A stretch of DNA of 64,000 bases from Haliea sp. (lineage in GTDB: Bacteria; Pseudomonadota; Gammaproteobacteria; Pseudomonadales; Halieaceae): NCBI GenBank assembly GCA_024642245.1, contig JAHEBM010000015.1, positions 1-64,000 on the forward strand, in the 5' to 3' direction. How positions within the stretch are numbered: the first letter of the stretch is position 1; every line of letters begins with the position of its first letter. Positions 49,704 through 59,181 of this stretch are shown here, in pieces. The position numbers and the translations under genes were made by a program. The notes under the pieces were generated by a model. It ran no database searches, was not told the origin of the DNA, and was given only the letters and a program-made list of their open reading frames with translations.

Positions 49704-51539
49704 ATGAACAAAAACAAGCGGCCATGCCGTTTTTCAACGCGCGTTCGCGCGCTTGCAGCCCTGCTGGTGGCCGCCAGCGCGAACGGCGCCGCGGCCGCCA
49801 CCAGCGTCGAGGAAAACCCACAGAAAAACCTCTATTTCGGCGAAACCCACGTGCACACGGCCTACTCCCTGGATGCGTTCCTGGGGGGCACACGGCAGAC
49901 TCCGGGAGATGCCTACCGCTTTGCCAGGGGTGAAACCGTGGTGGTCAACGGCCAGCCCCACAAGATGCGCCGGCCACTGGATTTTGCCGCGGTCACCGAC
50001 CACGCGGAATACCTGGGCGAGATGTACGCCGCCCTGAACCCCGGGGCCCCGGGCCACGACATCCCACAAATACAGCAGCTTATCGGGCTGACTGACTTCG
50101 CGGAACGACGCAACTGGTTTATCGAGTACGTGGTGAAGAACAACCGGGGGGCCAAGCCCCGACACACCAGTTTTTACCCGGGGCCCGAAGCGGTCGCCAG
50201 CGGCTGGAAGGTGGTCACCGCTGCCGCCGAAGCGCACAACGAGCCCGGGGTATTCACCACCTTTAACGCCTTCGAGTGGAGCAGTGCCCCCGGCGGGGGC
50301 AACCTGCACCGCAATGTCATCTTCCGCGGCACCGCGGTGCCGGAGGTACCGATGGGCGCCTCCGACATCATGTACGAGGAGGGCCTGTGGAACTGGCTTA
50401 AAGCCCAGGAGGAAAAGGGCGCCCGCTCCATCGCCCTGCCCCACAACTCCAATGCCAGCAAGGGCAGCATGTTTCCCGGCAAGGATCATGACGGCAAGGC
50501 ACTGGACAGGAACTACGCCGAGCTTCGCGGTCATTTTGAGCGCGCCATCGAGATGATGCAGGTCAAGGGTAACTCGGAAGTGACCGCGCAGTTCTGGGCG
50601 GCGGACGAATTCTCCGACTTCGAAAACGCCAACTCTATCGCCCAATTCAGTGGTCGCGTGCCACTGAAAGAAAACTACGTGCGCTACGGCGTGGTGCAGG
50701 GCATGGCGGTGGAACAGGCCCTGGGAACAAACCCCTTCAAGCTCGGCTTTGTAGGCGGTACCGACAGCCATAACGGCCTGACGGCGGACGTGGATGAAGA
50801 CAATTTTGTCGGCGGCCACGGGGCCGAGGATGCCACCCCCGAGCGCCGCCAGACCGCCGAGGTTGGGGGCTGGATCGCAGCCCGGGAGCAGACACCCGGT
50901 TCGATCACCGCAGTGTGGGCAACAAGCAACACCCGTGAAGCGATCTGGGACGCGATCCACGAGCGCGAGGTATACGCCACCAGCGGGCCCCGTATGGCGG
51001 TACGATTCTTCGGTGGATGGGATTACAAGCCCGTCATGCTGGAGCGGGCCGATGTCATCGAACGGGCGTACAAGGGTGGCGTACCCATGGGCGGCGAACT
51101 CGTTAACCCCGGCAAGAAGGTACCGAAGTTCCTGGTACTGGCCAACAAGGATGCACTGGGTGCCAACCTCGATCGAATACAGATCATAAAAGGCTGGGTG
51201 GAAGCCGATGGCAGCACCCACGACAAAGTGTTCGACATCGCCTGGTCAGGCGAACGCCAGCAGGGAACGGACGGCAAGTTGCCCCCGGTGGGAAATACCG
51301 TGGACCTGGCCACAGCCACCTATCGCAATACCATCGGCAGCGACGAACTGGCAGCGGTATGGGAGGACCCGGAATTTGACCCGAGCCAGCGCGCACTCTA
51401 CTACGCCCGGGTGCTGGAAATTCCCACCCCGCGCTGGACCACTTTTGACTCGGTGCGGGCGGGTCTGCCCCTGCTGGAGAATGTACCGGCGACCCTTCAG
51501 GAACGCGCCTGGTCCTCGCCTATCTGGTACCAGCCCTGA
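49704..51539 (+). CDS. DUF3604 family exported protein
   Basis: Signal peptide, NLYFGETHVHTAYSLDAF, TDHAEYLGEM, GGTDSHNG. Confidence 0.88.
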   Translation: MNKNKRPCRFSTRVRALAALLVAASANGAAAATSVEENPQKNLYFGETHVHTAYSLDAFLGGTRQTPGDAYRFARGETVVVNGQPHKMRRPLDFAAVTDHAEYLGEMYAALNPGAPGHDIPQIQQLIGLTDFAERRNWFIEYVVKNNRGAKPRHTSFYPGPEAVASGWKVVTAAAEAHNEPGVFTTFNAFEWSSAPGGGNLHRNVIFRGTAVPEVPMGASDIMYEEGLWNWLKAQEEKGARSIALPHNSNASKGSMFPGKDHDGKALDRNYAELRGHFERAIEMMQVKGNSEVTAQFWAADEFSDFENANSIAQFSGRVPLKENYVRYGVVQGMAVEQALGTNPFKLGFVGGTDSHNGLTADVDEDNFVGGHGAEDATPERRQTAEVGGWIAAREQTPGSITAVWATSNTREAIWDAIHEREVYATSGPRMAVRFFGGWDYKPVMLERADVIERAYKGGVPMGGELVNPGKKVPKFLVLANKDALGANLDRIQIIKGWVEADGSTHDKVFDIAWSGERQQGTDGKLPPVGNTVDLATATYRNTIGSDELAAVWEDPEFDPSQRALYYARVLEIPTPRWTTFDSVRAGLPLLENVPATLQERAWSSPIWYQP

Positions 51540-51554
51540 GAAGGGCTGGCCGCT

Positions 51555-52100
51555 TCAGCCCCAGGGCAGCATCCGCTTCAGGGTGTTGTCCTTCTGGTAA
51601 TAGTGGTGAAAAAGCGCCGCCAGGGTGTGCACCGCAATAAGATAATAACCGATCTCCCCCACCGTCTTGTGGATGTCCTCGACGTTTTCGGCCAGATCCT
51701 TGTTTTTCGCGATGAGGGCGGGCAGGTCGATGCCATAAAAGGGTATCGGCTTGGCTTCCCCACTGAGCACCAGCCAGCCCCCTATCGGCATTCCGATCAT
51801 GAAGACGTACAAGGCAATATGTACCAGCTTCGCCGCAATGTCCTGCCATTTGGCGGGCCGGGGCTGGATCGCGGGGGTCACCTGGAACAGGCGCAGGGCA
51901 AGCCGCAACCAGACCAGGAAGAACACGGTTAGGCCAAGGGTAAAGTGCCAGTTCTTGAGCCCAACGCGCATGGCGCTACCCTTGGGAAACGACTCGTGCA
52001 GTTCCATACAGGCATAAACCGCTACCAGGAGGAAAAACATCAGCCAGTGCATCGCAATGGACAGTGAGCCGTAGCGCACAGGCGTGTTGACCAAACTCAT
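51555..52100 (-). CDS. Cytochrome b561 family protein
   Basis: YGSLSIAMHWLMFFLLVAVY, NWHFTLGLTVF, AAKLVHIALYVFMIGMPIGGWLVLS. Confidence 0.88.
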   Translation of the reverse strand: MSLVNTPVRYGSLSIAMHWLMFFLLVAVYACMELHESFPKGSAMRVGLKNWHFTLGLTVFFLVWLRLALRLFQVTPAIQPRPAKWQDIAAKLVHIALYVFMIGMPIGGWLVLSGEAKPIPFYGIDLPALIAKNKDLAENVEDIHKTVGEIGYYLIAVHTLAALFHHYYQKDNTLKRMLPWG

Positions 52101-52466
52101 ACATCTCTCCCGACCTTATAAACGAATGAGGACAATGATCGCCCTTCCACGCCTCGGTGTCGATATATCCTGAAGCGATTCAGCATGTCGCTTGATCCAG
52201 CGCAATCAGCCGGAAAAAACCACTGCCTTCGAACTTGCCGCCCTGGCTTGACACGCGCCACGCCAATAGCCGTCGCGCTGCCCCGCGGACTGTCGCGGAC
52301 AGGCAGGGAGGGTATCTCGCCGCTCCCACTCGGCATTCCCTGGCGAGATACCACTGAATTTTCGCCCCGGACTGTCACCTGCGCGACAAGTACAGGCCGA
52401 TGTTTCGTTGTAATTTGTGTGTCCCGGAATATTCCACAGATAGCGTCACACTAACGAGGCCTGTCC

Positions 52467-54836
52467 ATGACACACACACCGCACGCTCCACTGAACCTGC
52501 TCTTTGCTGCCACAACCGCGGCTGTGCTCAGCTTACCGGCGCTGGCCCAACCGGCAGGCATGCTCGAGGAAGTCATCGTCACCGCGCAGAAGCGGGCCGA
52601 GGACCTGCAGGATACGGCCATTGCAATCTCCTCCATCAGCAGCGCCGCGATGGATGACCTGAACATCAACAACAGCGAGGACTACGAGGCGATCGTGCCC
52701 TCCCTGTCGGTGCGCACCTCGCCCAACCGCCTGTTCCTGCGCGGCATTGGCCGGGTCACCAACAGCCTGGGTACCGAGCCGGGTGTCGCCGTCTACCTGG
52801 ACCAGATCTACACCTCGGAGATCGGCGTCCTGGGCCGCGCGAGCTCGCTTACCACGCAGCAGGTCGATGTTTTACGCGGACCCCAGGGCACCCTGTTTGG
52901 CCGCAATGCCACCGGCGGGGCCGTCAGTGTTACCTCGAAACGGCCCACAGAGGAGTTCGAACACGAACTGCGGGCGACCGGCGGCAATTACGGTACGTTC
53001 AACTGGGGCGGCGCCTCCTCCGGCCCGATTACCGACGGCCTCGGCTATCGCGTTTACGCCTACGGCGACAGCCACGACGGCTACGTCAAGAACCAGGGCG
53101 GCAAGGATATCTTCGACGAGGACCACACCGGATTCGGCGCCCAGCTCAGCTGGGATGCCACCGACAAGCTGAACATCTGGCTCAGCTGGGCTTCGGACCG
53201 CACCGATGATATCCGCAGCGGAGTCAACTTTGGCGGCTACCTGATTACGCCCTACCAGCCTGCCCTGAAAACCCAGGATGGGTTCCTCTATAGCGAACAG
53301 TACCAGTGGGATCGGGTAAACCCGGCGGTGAAGGACCGCTATAAGGTCGACCAGAACGACGAGCTCAGGACCAAGGACTTCAATAACAACAAGTACATCA
53401 CCCATATCACCTGGGACCTGGACGATGTCACGGCAAAGTATATCGGGGGTTATTTCGATGGCGACTACACCGCCAAAAACGGCGACCTGGGAAATACCTC
53501 AAACCCGGATGTGCGTGTTGTCGAGGGTGCAGAGCAAAACTCCAGGAGCTACAGCCATGAGCTGCAGTTGATTTCCGCCGACGATGGCCCGCTGCAATGG
53601 GTGACCGGCCTGTACTACTACCATCAGGAAGTCGAACAGCCCTACACCATTGCCAGCCTGCAAGCCGACTACCTGGCAAATACTGTACCGGCTGATGATT
53701 ACTACAACAAGGCTGCGGTCCAGCCCAATCTCAACCCGCGGGACCACTGGCAGTACTGGCAGAACGGTGACCTTGAGGTAGATTCCTACGCGGCCTATGC
53801 GGACGCCAATTATACCTTTAACGAGAGCTGGAAACTGACGGCCGGTATTCGCTACTCCTATGATGAAAAGGAAGGCACCGAGGCAAACTATATCGTCGCC
53901 GATCCCAACGCGGTCCCCGGCGCCTCTGCCCTGTTCCCGGTCTGGGCGGCCCTGGGCTTCCCTGCCGATTGTTGCGGTTTCCTCAGTGCGGATCCGGCAC
54001 TGAACACGCGCAAGATCGACGACGACTGGAGCAATGTCTCGGGTCGCGCCGTGATCGACTACATGTATAGCGACGACCAGATGCTGTACGCCAGCGTATC
54101 CACCGGCTACAAGGCGGGCGGTTTCCGGCTCGGCTCCCTGCAGGAAAATCCCAGCTTTGATCCGGAAGAGGTGACCTCTTACGAGATCGGCTACAAGGGT
54201 ACCTATGCCGATGTGCTGCGGGTCAACGCGGCCGCTTATTTTTATGACTACAGCGATATGCAGGTACTGGTGCCTTACCTGAATGACGTGAACCTGCCGG
54301 TGAGCGAGATCGTCAACGCCGACAAGGCTGAAATAAAGGGCTTTGAAGTGGAGGCCACCTGGCTGGCCACCGAAAACCTCACCCTGATGGCCAATTACAG
54401 CTACATCGACGGCGAATACACCGAGTTTTGCTGCGCCCTGGATACCATTGCCGATCCGGACTCGACCCAGGAAATAGACCTGTCGGGCAATCCCCTCACC
54501 CAGTCGCCCGAGAACAAGATTTTCACCAATGCAAGCTACTCCTGGCGCACGGACACCATGGGCGAGTTCGTATTGTCCGGCAGCTATTCCTGGGTCGATG
54601 AGCGCCAATACGATGTTTTCAACACAAACGACACCCTGGCGGATTCCTACTACCGGGTAGATGCCAGCCTGACCTGGTTCAGTACCGCCGAAGAGTTCCG
54701 GGTGATCCTCAGCGGCAAGAACCTGACCGGGGAGGAAACCTGGGTCAGCCTGAACCGGCTCAATGAATTCGGCGCCATCAGCGGCTATGCCAACGAGCCG
54801 CTCACCTACAGCCTTGAAGTCCAGTACTTCTTCTAG
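52467..54836 (+). CDS. TonB-dependent receptor
   Basis: LEEVIVTAQKRAEDLQDTAIAI, VDVLRGPQGTLFGRNATGGAVSV, C-terminal LEVQYFF. Confidence 0.95.
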   Translation: MTHTPHAPLNLLFAATTAAVLSLPALAQPAGMLEEVIVTAQKRAEDLQDTAIAISSISSAAMDDLNINNSEDYEAIVPSLSVRTSPNRLFLRGIGRVTNSLGTEPGVAVYLDQIYTSEIGVLGRASSLTTQQVDVLRGPQGTLFGRNATGGAVSVTSKRPTEEFEHELRATGGNYGTFNWGGASSGPITDGLGYRVYAYGDSHDGYVKNQGGKDIFDEDHTGFGAQLSWDATDKLNIWLSWASDRTDDIRSGVNFGGYLITPYQPALKTQDGFLYSEQYQWDRVNPAVKDRYKVDQNDELRTKDFNNNKYITHITWDLDDVTAKYIGGYFDGDYTAKNGDLGNTSNPDVRVVEGAEQNSRSYSHELQLISADDGPLQWVTGLYYYHQEVEQPYTIASLQADYLANTVPADDYYNKAAVQPNLNPRDHWQYWQNGDLEVDSYAAYADANYTFNESWKLTAGIRYSYDEKEGTEANYIVADPNAVPGASALFPVWAALGFPADCCGFLSADPALNTRKIDDDWSNVSGRAVIDYMYSDDQMLYASVSTGYKAGGFRLGSLQENPSFDPEEVTSYEIGYKGTYADVLRVNAAAYFYDYSDMQVLVPYLNDVNLPVSEIVNADKAEIKGFEVEATWLATENLTLMANYSYIDGEYTEFCCALDTIADPDSTQEIDLSGNPLTQSPENKIFTNASYSWRTDTMGEFVLSGSYSWVDERQYDVFNTNDTLADSYYRVDASLTWFSTAEEFRVILSGKNLTGEETWVSLNRLNEFGAISGYANEPLTYSLEVQYFF

Positions 54837-54859
54837 ACCCGTGGCCCGGAGACAACGAG

Positions 54860-56356
54860 ATGAAACAGTTAACGGGTCTCGACGCCTCCTTTCTCTACCT
54901 CGAAACCGCCAACGCCCCGATGCACATATCGGGGCTTGGGATCTACGACCCGTCCACCGCCCCCGGCGGCAAAGTACGGTTCAAGGACATCATCGAGAAC
55001 AGCTATAACCGCGCCCTGGCAGTGCCCATCATGACCCAGACCCTGATGACGGTGCCCCTGGGGCTGGATCATCCCTACTGGGTAACGGAAGGCGCCTTCG
55101 ACCCGGAATTCCACATCCGCCACATCGCCCTGCCCAAGCCGGGTGACTGGCGCCAGCTGTGTATACAGGTAGCCCGCCTGCACGCCCGGCCCCTCGACCG
55201 GAAACGACCCCTGTGGGAGGTATACGTTATCGAGGGCCTGGACAACGTGGAGGGCATCCCCAGGGGCAGTTTCGCGATGCTTTCCAAGACCCACCACGCG
55301 GCTATCGATGGCACCTCCGGGATGGAGATGACGGCGGCAATGCACGACCTGTCACCGGACTACCACAAAGCCCGCCAGCCCGCCGTCATCAAGGTAGACC
55401 AGCACCCCTCCTCCCTGGAACTGGTGCTGAGGTCCCAGTTCAACAACCTGAGCAAACCGTTTCACTTTGTCAGCGTGGCCAGGAATTCCGTGCCCGGCAT
55501 GGCCAAGGCGGTGGCGGGTCTCTCCCGCGGCAAGCTAAGCAGGGTGAAAAAAATTCCACGTACCCGATTCAACGGCCAGGTGTCGCCCCACCGGGTGTTC
55601 GACGCCATCAACGTGCCACTGGAGGACATCAAGAAGATCAAGAACTCGGTACGCGGTGCGACGGTGAACGATACCGCCATCACTATCGTCGGGGGTGCGC
55701 TGCGCAAGTACCTGGTGGCCCACGGCGAGTTGCCGGAGGAGTCCCTGGCGGCGATGGCACCCATCAATATCCGCTCCGACAAGGACGTGGCAGGCGGCAA
55801 TCTCGTAGCAGCGATGACCGTTGCCGTTCGCAGCGATATTGAAAACCCGCTGGCGCGCTTGGAATCCGTGCATGAAGGGAGCCAGAATGCCAAGGAACTC
55901 ACCAATGCCATAGGGGCCGAGGCGATGACTGACTACAGTCAGTTTATCCCGTCCATGCTGACGGCCCAGGCGGCCCGCCTGGCCAGCCGCTGGGGCCTGA
56001 GCAACAGGGTCAGCCCTGCCTTCAACTGCGTTATCACCAACGTGCCCGGACCGCCCACCCCACTGTACAGTACCGGTGCAAAAATGGTCGCCAACTACGG
56101 TACAGGCCCAATACAGGACGGCCTGGGCCTGTTCCACACCATCGGCAGCTATTGCGGGCAATTCGTGATCAGTAGCACCAGTTGCCGCAAGATGATGCCG
56201 GACCCGGCTTTTTACCGGCAGTGCCTGCAGGCGAGCTTCGACGAGTTGCTGGCAGCGGCGGACAAGGCACAAGGCCAGGTCAGTGCGAAGCGCAAAGCCG
56301 GGCCAAAGGCCAAACGAACCCCGAAGCAGGAGCCTGGCCCAGGGGTCAGCACTTGA
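54860..56356 (+). CDS. Wax ester synthase/diacylglycerol acyltransferase (WS/DGAT)
   Basis: LTGLDASFLYLE, HHxxxDG as HHAAIDGTSG, NVPGPPTPLY. Confidence 0.92.
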   Translation: MKQLTGLDASFLYLETANAPMHISGLGIYDPSTAPGGKVRFKDIIENSYNRALAVPIMTQTLMTVPLGLDHPYWVTEGAFDPEFHIRHIALPKPGDWRQLCIQVARLHARPLDRKRPLWEVYVIEGLDNVEGIPRGSFAMLSKTHHAAIDGTSGMEMTAAMHDLSPDYHKARQPAVIKVDQHPSSLELVLRSQFNNLSKPFHFVSVARNSVPGMAKAVAGLSRGKLSRVKKIPRTRFNGQVSPHRVFDAINVPLEDIKKIKNSVRGATVNDTAITIVGGALRKYLVAHGELPEESLAAMAPINIRSDKDVAGGNLVAAMTVAVRSDIENPLARLESVHEGSQNAKELTNAIGAEAMTDYSQFIPSMLTAQAARLASRWGLSNRVSPAFNCVITNVPGPPTPLYSTGAKMVANYGTGPIQDGLGLFHTIGSYCGQFVISSTSCRKMMPDPAFYRQCLQASFDELLAAADKAQGQVSAKRKAGPKAKRTPKQEPGPGVST

Positions 56357-57048
56357 GCCTGAAGCCGCCCAATGCGCTGCTCGCCCTGAGCGATGGCCCC
56401 CGAGCGCTGGCGGACATGGCCTGCCTGGGCCTGGCAACACCTCTGCTGCGCCGGATGCCCAGAGCACGCAGCCGGCACAGTGTGATGGTGATTCCCGGTT
56501 TCCTGGGTGATGACCGTGGCAATGCGCCCCTTGTTCGCTACCTGCGTGGCCTGGGCTATATCACCGCGGGGTGGCAGCAGGGCCGCAACCTGGGTCCCGG
56601 CAGTTTTTCCGAAGAGTCGCTGCGAGTGGTGATGGCAGAATTGCTGGCAAAGGGCGGTGGTAAGATATCCCTTGTCGGGCATTCCCTGGGCGGCATCTAC
56701 GCCCGGGAAATAGCAAGGACGGAGCCGGACAACGTCCACCAGGTCATTACCCTGGGCAGCCCATTCGGCAAGGGCCACGCAAATGCCTCTCACGCGAGCG
56801 GCCTGTATCGCCGGCTTAACCCGCAATCCAATACCCGGGATGTGGAGGCGCTATTGTCCGTGCCACCGCCGGTACCCACCACCGCCATCTATACCCGGGC
56901 CGACGGGGTGGTCAACTGGCGCACCTCGAGGCAGGAGGGCGACTACCCCCACGTACACAACATCGAGGTCCTGGGCAGCCATATTGGCCTCAATCTCAAC
57001 TCGGCGGTGTGGTACTGGGTAGTAAAAAAGCTCGCGCAAATTCAATAA
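56353..57048 (+). CDS. Alpha/beta hydrolase, lipase-like
   Basis: GxSxG as LVGHSLGGIYARE; TTG start overlapping preceding stop. Confidence 0.75.
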   Translation: MSLKPPNALLALSDGPRALADMACLGLATPLLRRMPRARSRHSVMVIPGFLGDDRGNAPLVRYLRGLGYITAGWQQGRNLGPGSFSEESLRVVMAELLAKGGGKISLVGHSLGGIYAREIARTEPDNVHQVITLGSPFGKGHANASHASGLYRRLNPQSNTRDVEALLSVPPPVPTTAIYTRADGVVNWRTSRQEGDYPHVHNIEVLGSHIGLNLNSAVWYWVVKKLAQIQ

Positions 57049-57132
57049 CCGCCTCGAAACCGCTATAGTGTCCGGCCCTGCTGGGCCAATCCCTGCACCG
57101 ACCAACCAATCGCAACCAGACTGGAGCCCGCT

Positions 57133-58020
57133 ATGAGCTATAACACCCTGCGCTACGAAGTGGCCGACAACATCCTGACCATCACCCTCAATCGTCCCGA
57201 CCACCTCAACGCCTTTACGGTGGAGATGGCCAACGAGCTGATCACCGCCTTCAATCGCGCCAGCGACGACGACGGGGTGCGGGCGATCGTGGTTACCGGC
57301 GAAGGCAGGGCGTTTTGCGCCGGCATGGACCTCGCCGCGGCCGGCAACGTGTTTGGCCTCAATGAAAAGCTGAAGCCAACCATGGACGATATGCACAAGC
57401 GCCTCGACGACCCGCAGATGATCAGCGATGTGCGGGATACCGGCGGCAGATTGACCCTGGCGATCTACGACTGCAAGAAGCCGGTCATTGCCGCTATCAA
57501 TGGCGCCGCGGTGGGTATTGGCGCCACCATGACCTGCGCCATGGATATCCGGCTGGCCTCCGAGCACGCCCGCATCGGCTTTGTGTTCAACAAGATCGGC
57601 ATTACCCCGGAGGCCTGCTCCACCTGGTTCCTGCCGCGTATCGTGGGCATGTCGCAGGCGCTGGAGTGGTGCTACACCGGGGATATCCTGAAAGCGGACG
57701 AAGCGCTTGCAGGTGGCTTCGTGAAAGCGGTTCTGCCCGCCGACAAGTTGCTCGAAGAGGCCTACCGCATCGCCGGCAAGATCGCCCGGCACAGCCCGGT
57801 GGCCATCGCCCTGACCCGCCAGATGATGTACCGCAATGCCGCCCAGCCCCACCCCATCGAGGCCCACCGGGTGGACTCACTGGCGATTTTTTACGCCAGC
57901 CAGAAAAGCGGCAAGGAGGGTGTGGCCTCCTTCCTGGAAAAGCGTCCCCCGGTGTTTACCGACACGGTCTCCGCGGACATGCCTCCTTTCTACCCCTGGT
58001 GGGAGCACGGGGGAACCTAG
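57133..58020 (+). CDS. Enoyl-CoA hydratase/isomerase family protein
   Basis: ITLNRPDHLNAFTVEM, GRAFCAGMDLAA, AAINGAAVGIGATMTCAMDIRLAS. Confidence 0.93.
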   Translation: MSYNTLRYEVADNILTITLNRPDHLNAFTVEMANELITAFNRASDDDGVRAIVVTGEGRAFCAGMDLAAAGNVFGLNEKLKPTMDDMHKRLDDPQMISDVRDTGGRLTLAIYDCKKPVIAAINGAAVGIGATMTCAMDIRLASEHARIGFVFNKIGITPEACSTWFLPRIVGMSQALEWCYTGDILKADEALAGGFVKAVLPADKLLEEAYRIAGKIARHSPVAIALTRQMMYRNAAQPHPIEAHRVDSLAIFYASQKSGKEGVASFLEKRPPVFTDTVSADMPPFYPWWEHGGT

Positions 58021-58080
58021 TCAGCGAATAATGCTCCAGCAGTGCTTCGGGCATCATTCGACCAGCAGGGTTAAACGCAT

Positions 58081-59181
58081 ATGATCATCAAACGAACCCG
58101 GGCATACCGATTGCTACTCGCGGCCACACTGTGCGCCTCACTCCCTGTCGCAGGCAATGCGCAGGAAACCAGGGCCAGTCCGGTGACCGTGACAACGGTG
58201 CGCGAACAGGATATCTACCGGGCATTACACCTCACGGGTACCGTGACGGCCGCCCGGACAGCGCGCTTGTCCGCGGCTACCAGCGGCCTGGTATCCATTA
58301 TAAACGTGGACGCCGGCAGCCAGGTCGAGGCGGGGCAATTGTTACTGGAGCTGGACCCGGAGCTGGCACAATTGCAGCTGGACAGCGCCAACGCCCAGGT
58401 CGAGCAGGCAAGCACCGCCCTGGCAGACGCCAGGCGCAGGCTTGAAGAGGCCCGCCGCCTGGCACCGCAGCGCAGTATCGCCGAAAGCGTGGTGCGGGAT
58501 ATTGAAGCGGAAGTTGCCGGTGACGAGGCGGCGTTGCACCAGGCCCAGGCGGACGCCGGCTATCGCCAGGGGATTCTCTCCAGGCATCAACTGCGCGCAC
58601 CTTTCGCCGGCGTGGTGAGCACCAAACTTACCGAGTCTGGAGAATGGGTAAACCCGGGGCAACCGGTACTTGAGCTTGTCGCCCTCGAGGAGGTTCGCCT
58701 GGATTTTTCGGTTTCCGAGGATTACCTGGCGGATATCCATCCGGGTGCGCCAGTTCAGTTCAGCCTGGATTCGGATCCCGGACGGGTCTATCGCGGCCGC
58801 GTTGCGACAGTCGTACCTGTCACCGATCCCAACGCCCGCACATTCCTGCTCAGGGTGGTAGCCAAGGACCCCGGCAAGAATATGTTGCCCGGTATGTCCG
58901 TGCGAGCCAATCTGGAGCTGGCTACGGGCCGGCGCGGACTGGCGGTCCCCCGGGATGCCATCCTGCGCTTCCCTGATGGACGCGTGGTCGTATGGACCGT
59001 CGAGACGAGCGCTGAGGGCTCGGTGGCACGCGAGCGCCCGGTCACTATCGGGCTGAGCTTCGATGCCATGGTTGAAATCCGCGAGGGACTGCAGGACGGA
59101 GCCGCCATTGTAGTCGAAGGTAACGAGACCCTACAGGACGGCCAGCGCGTACTCACCTCGGATGCACATAAAGGCGGGTAA
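58081..59181 (+). CDS. RND efflux periplasmic adaptor subunit
   Basis: Signal peptide, coiled-coil, LRAPFAGVVSTKLTESGEWVNPGQPVLELV. Confidence 0.9.
   Translation: MIIKRTRAYRLLLAATLCASLPVAGNAQETRASPVTVTTVREQDIYRALHLTGTVTAARTARLSAATSGLVSIINVDAGSQVEAGQLLLELDPELAQLQLDSANAQVEQASTALADARRRLEEARRLAPQRSIAESVVRDIEAEVAGDEAALHQAQADAGYRQGILSRHQLRAPFAGVVSTKLTESGEWVNPGQPVLELVALEEVRLDFSVSEDYLADIHPGAPVQFSLDSDPGRVYRGRVATVVPVTDPNARTFLLRVVAKDPGKNMLPGMSVRANLELATGRRGLAVPRDAILRFPDGRVVVWTVETSAEGSVARERPVTIGLSFDAMVEIREGLQDGAAIVVEGNETLQDGQRVLTSDAHKGG

Noticed and set aside
49734-51221. 495-aa minus-strand ORF opposite the DUF3604 gene
   Set aside because: Low-complexity antisense translation; sense strand has signal peptide and DUF3604 motifs.
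55535-56467. 310-aa minus-strand ORF opposite WS/DGAT
   Set aside because: Antisense; the HHxxxDG-bearing sense frame is decisive.
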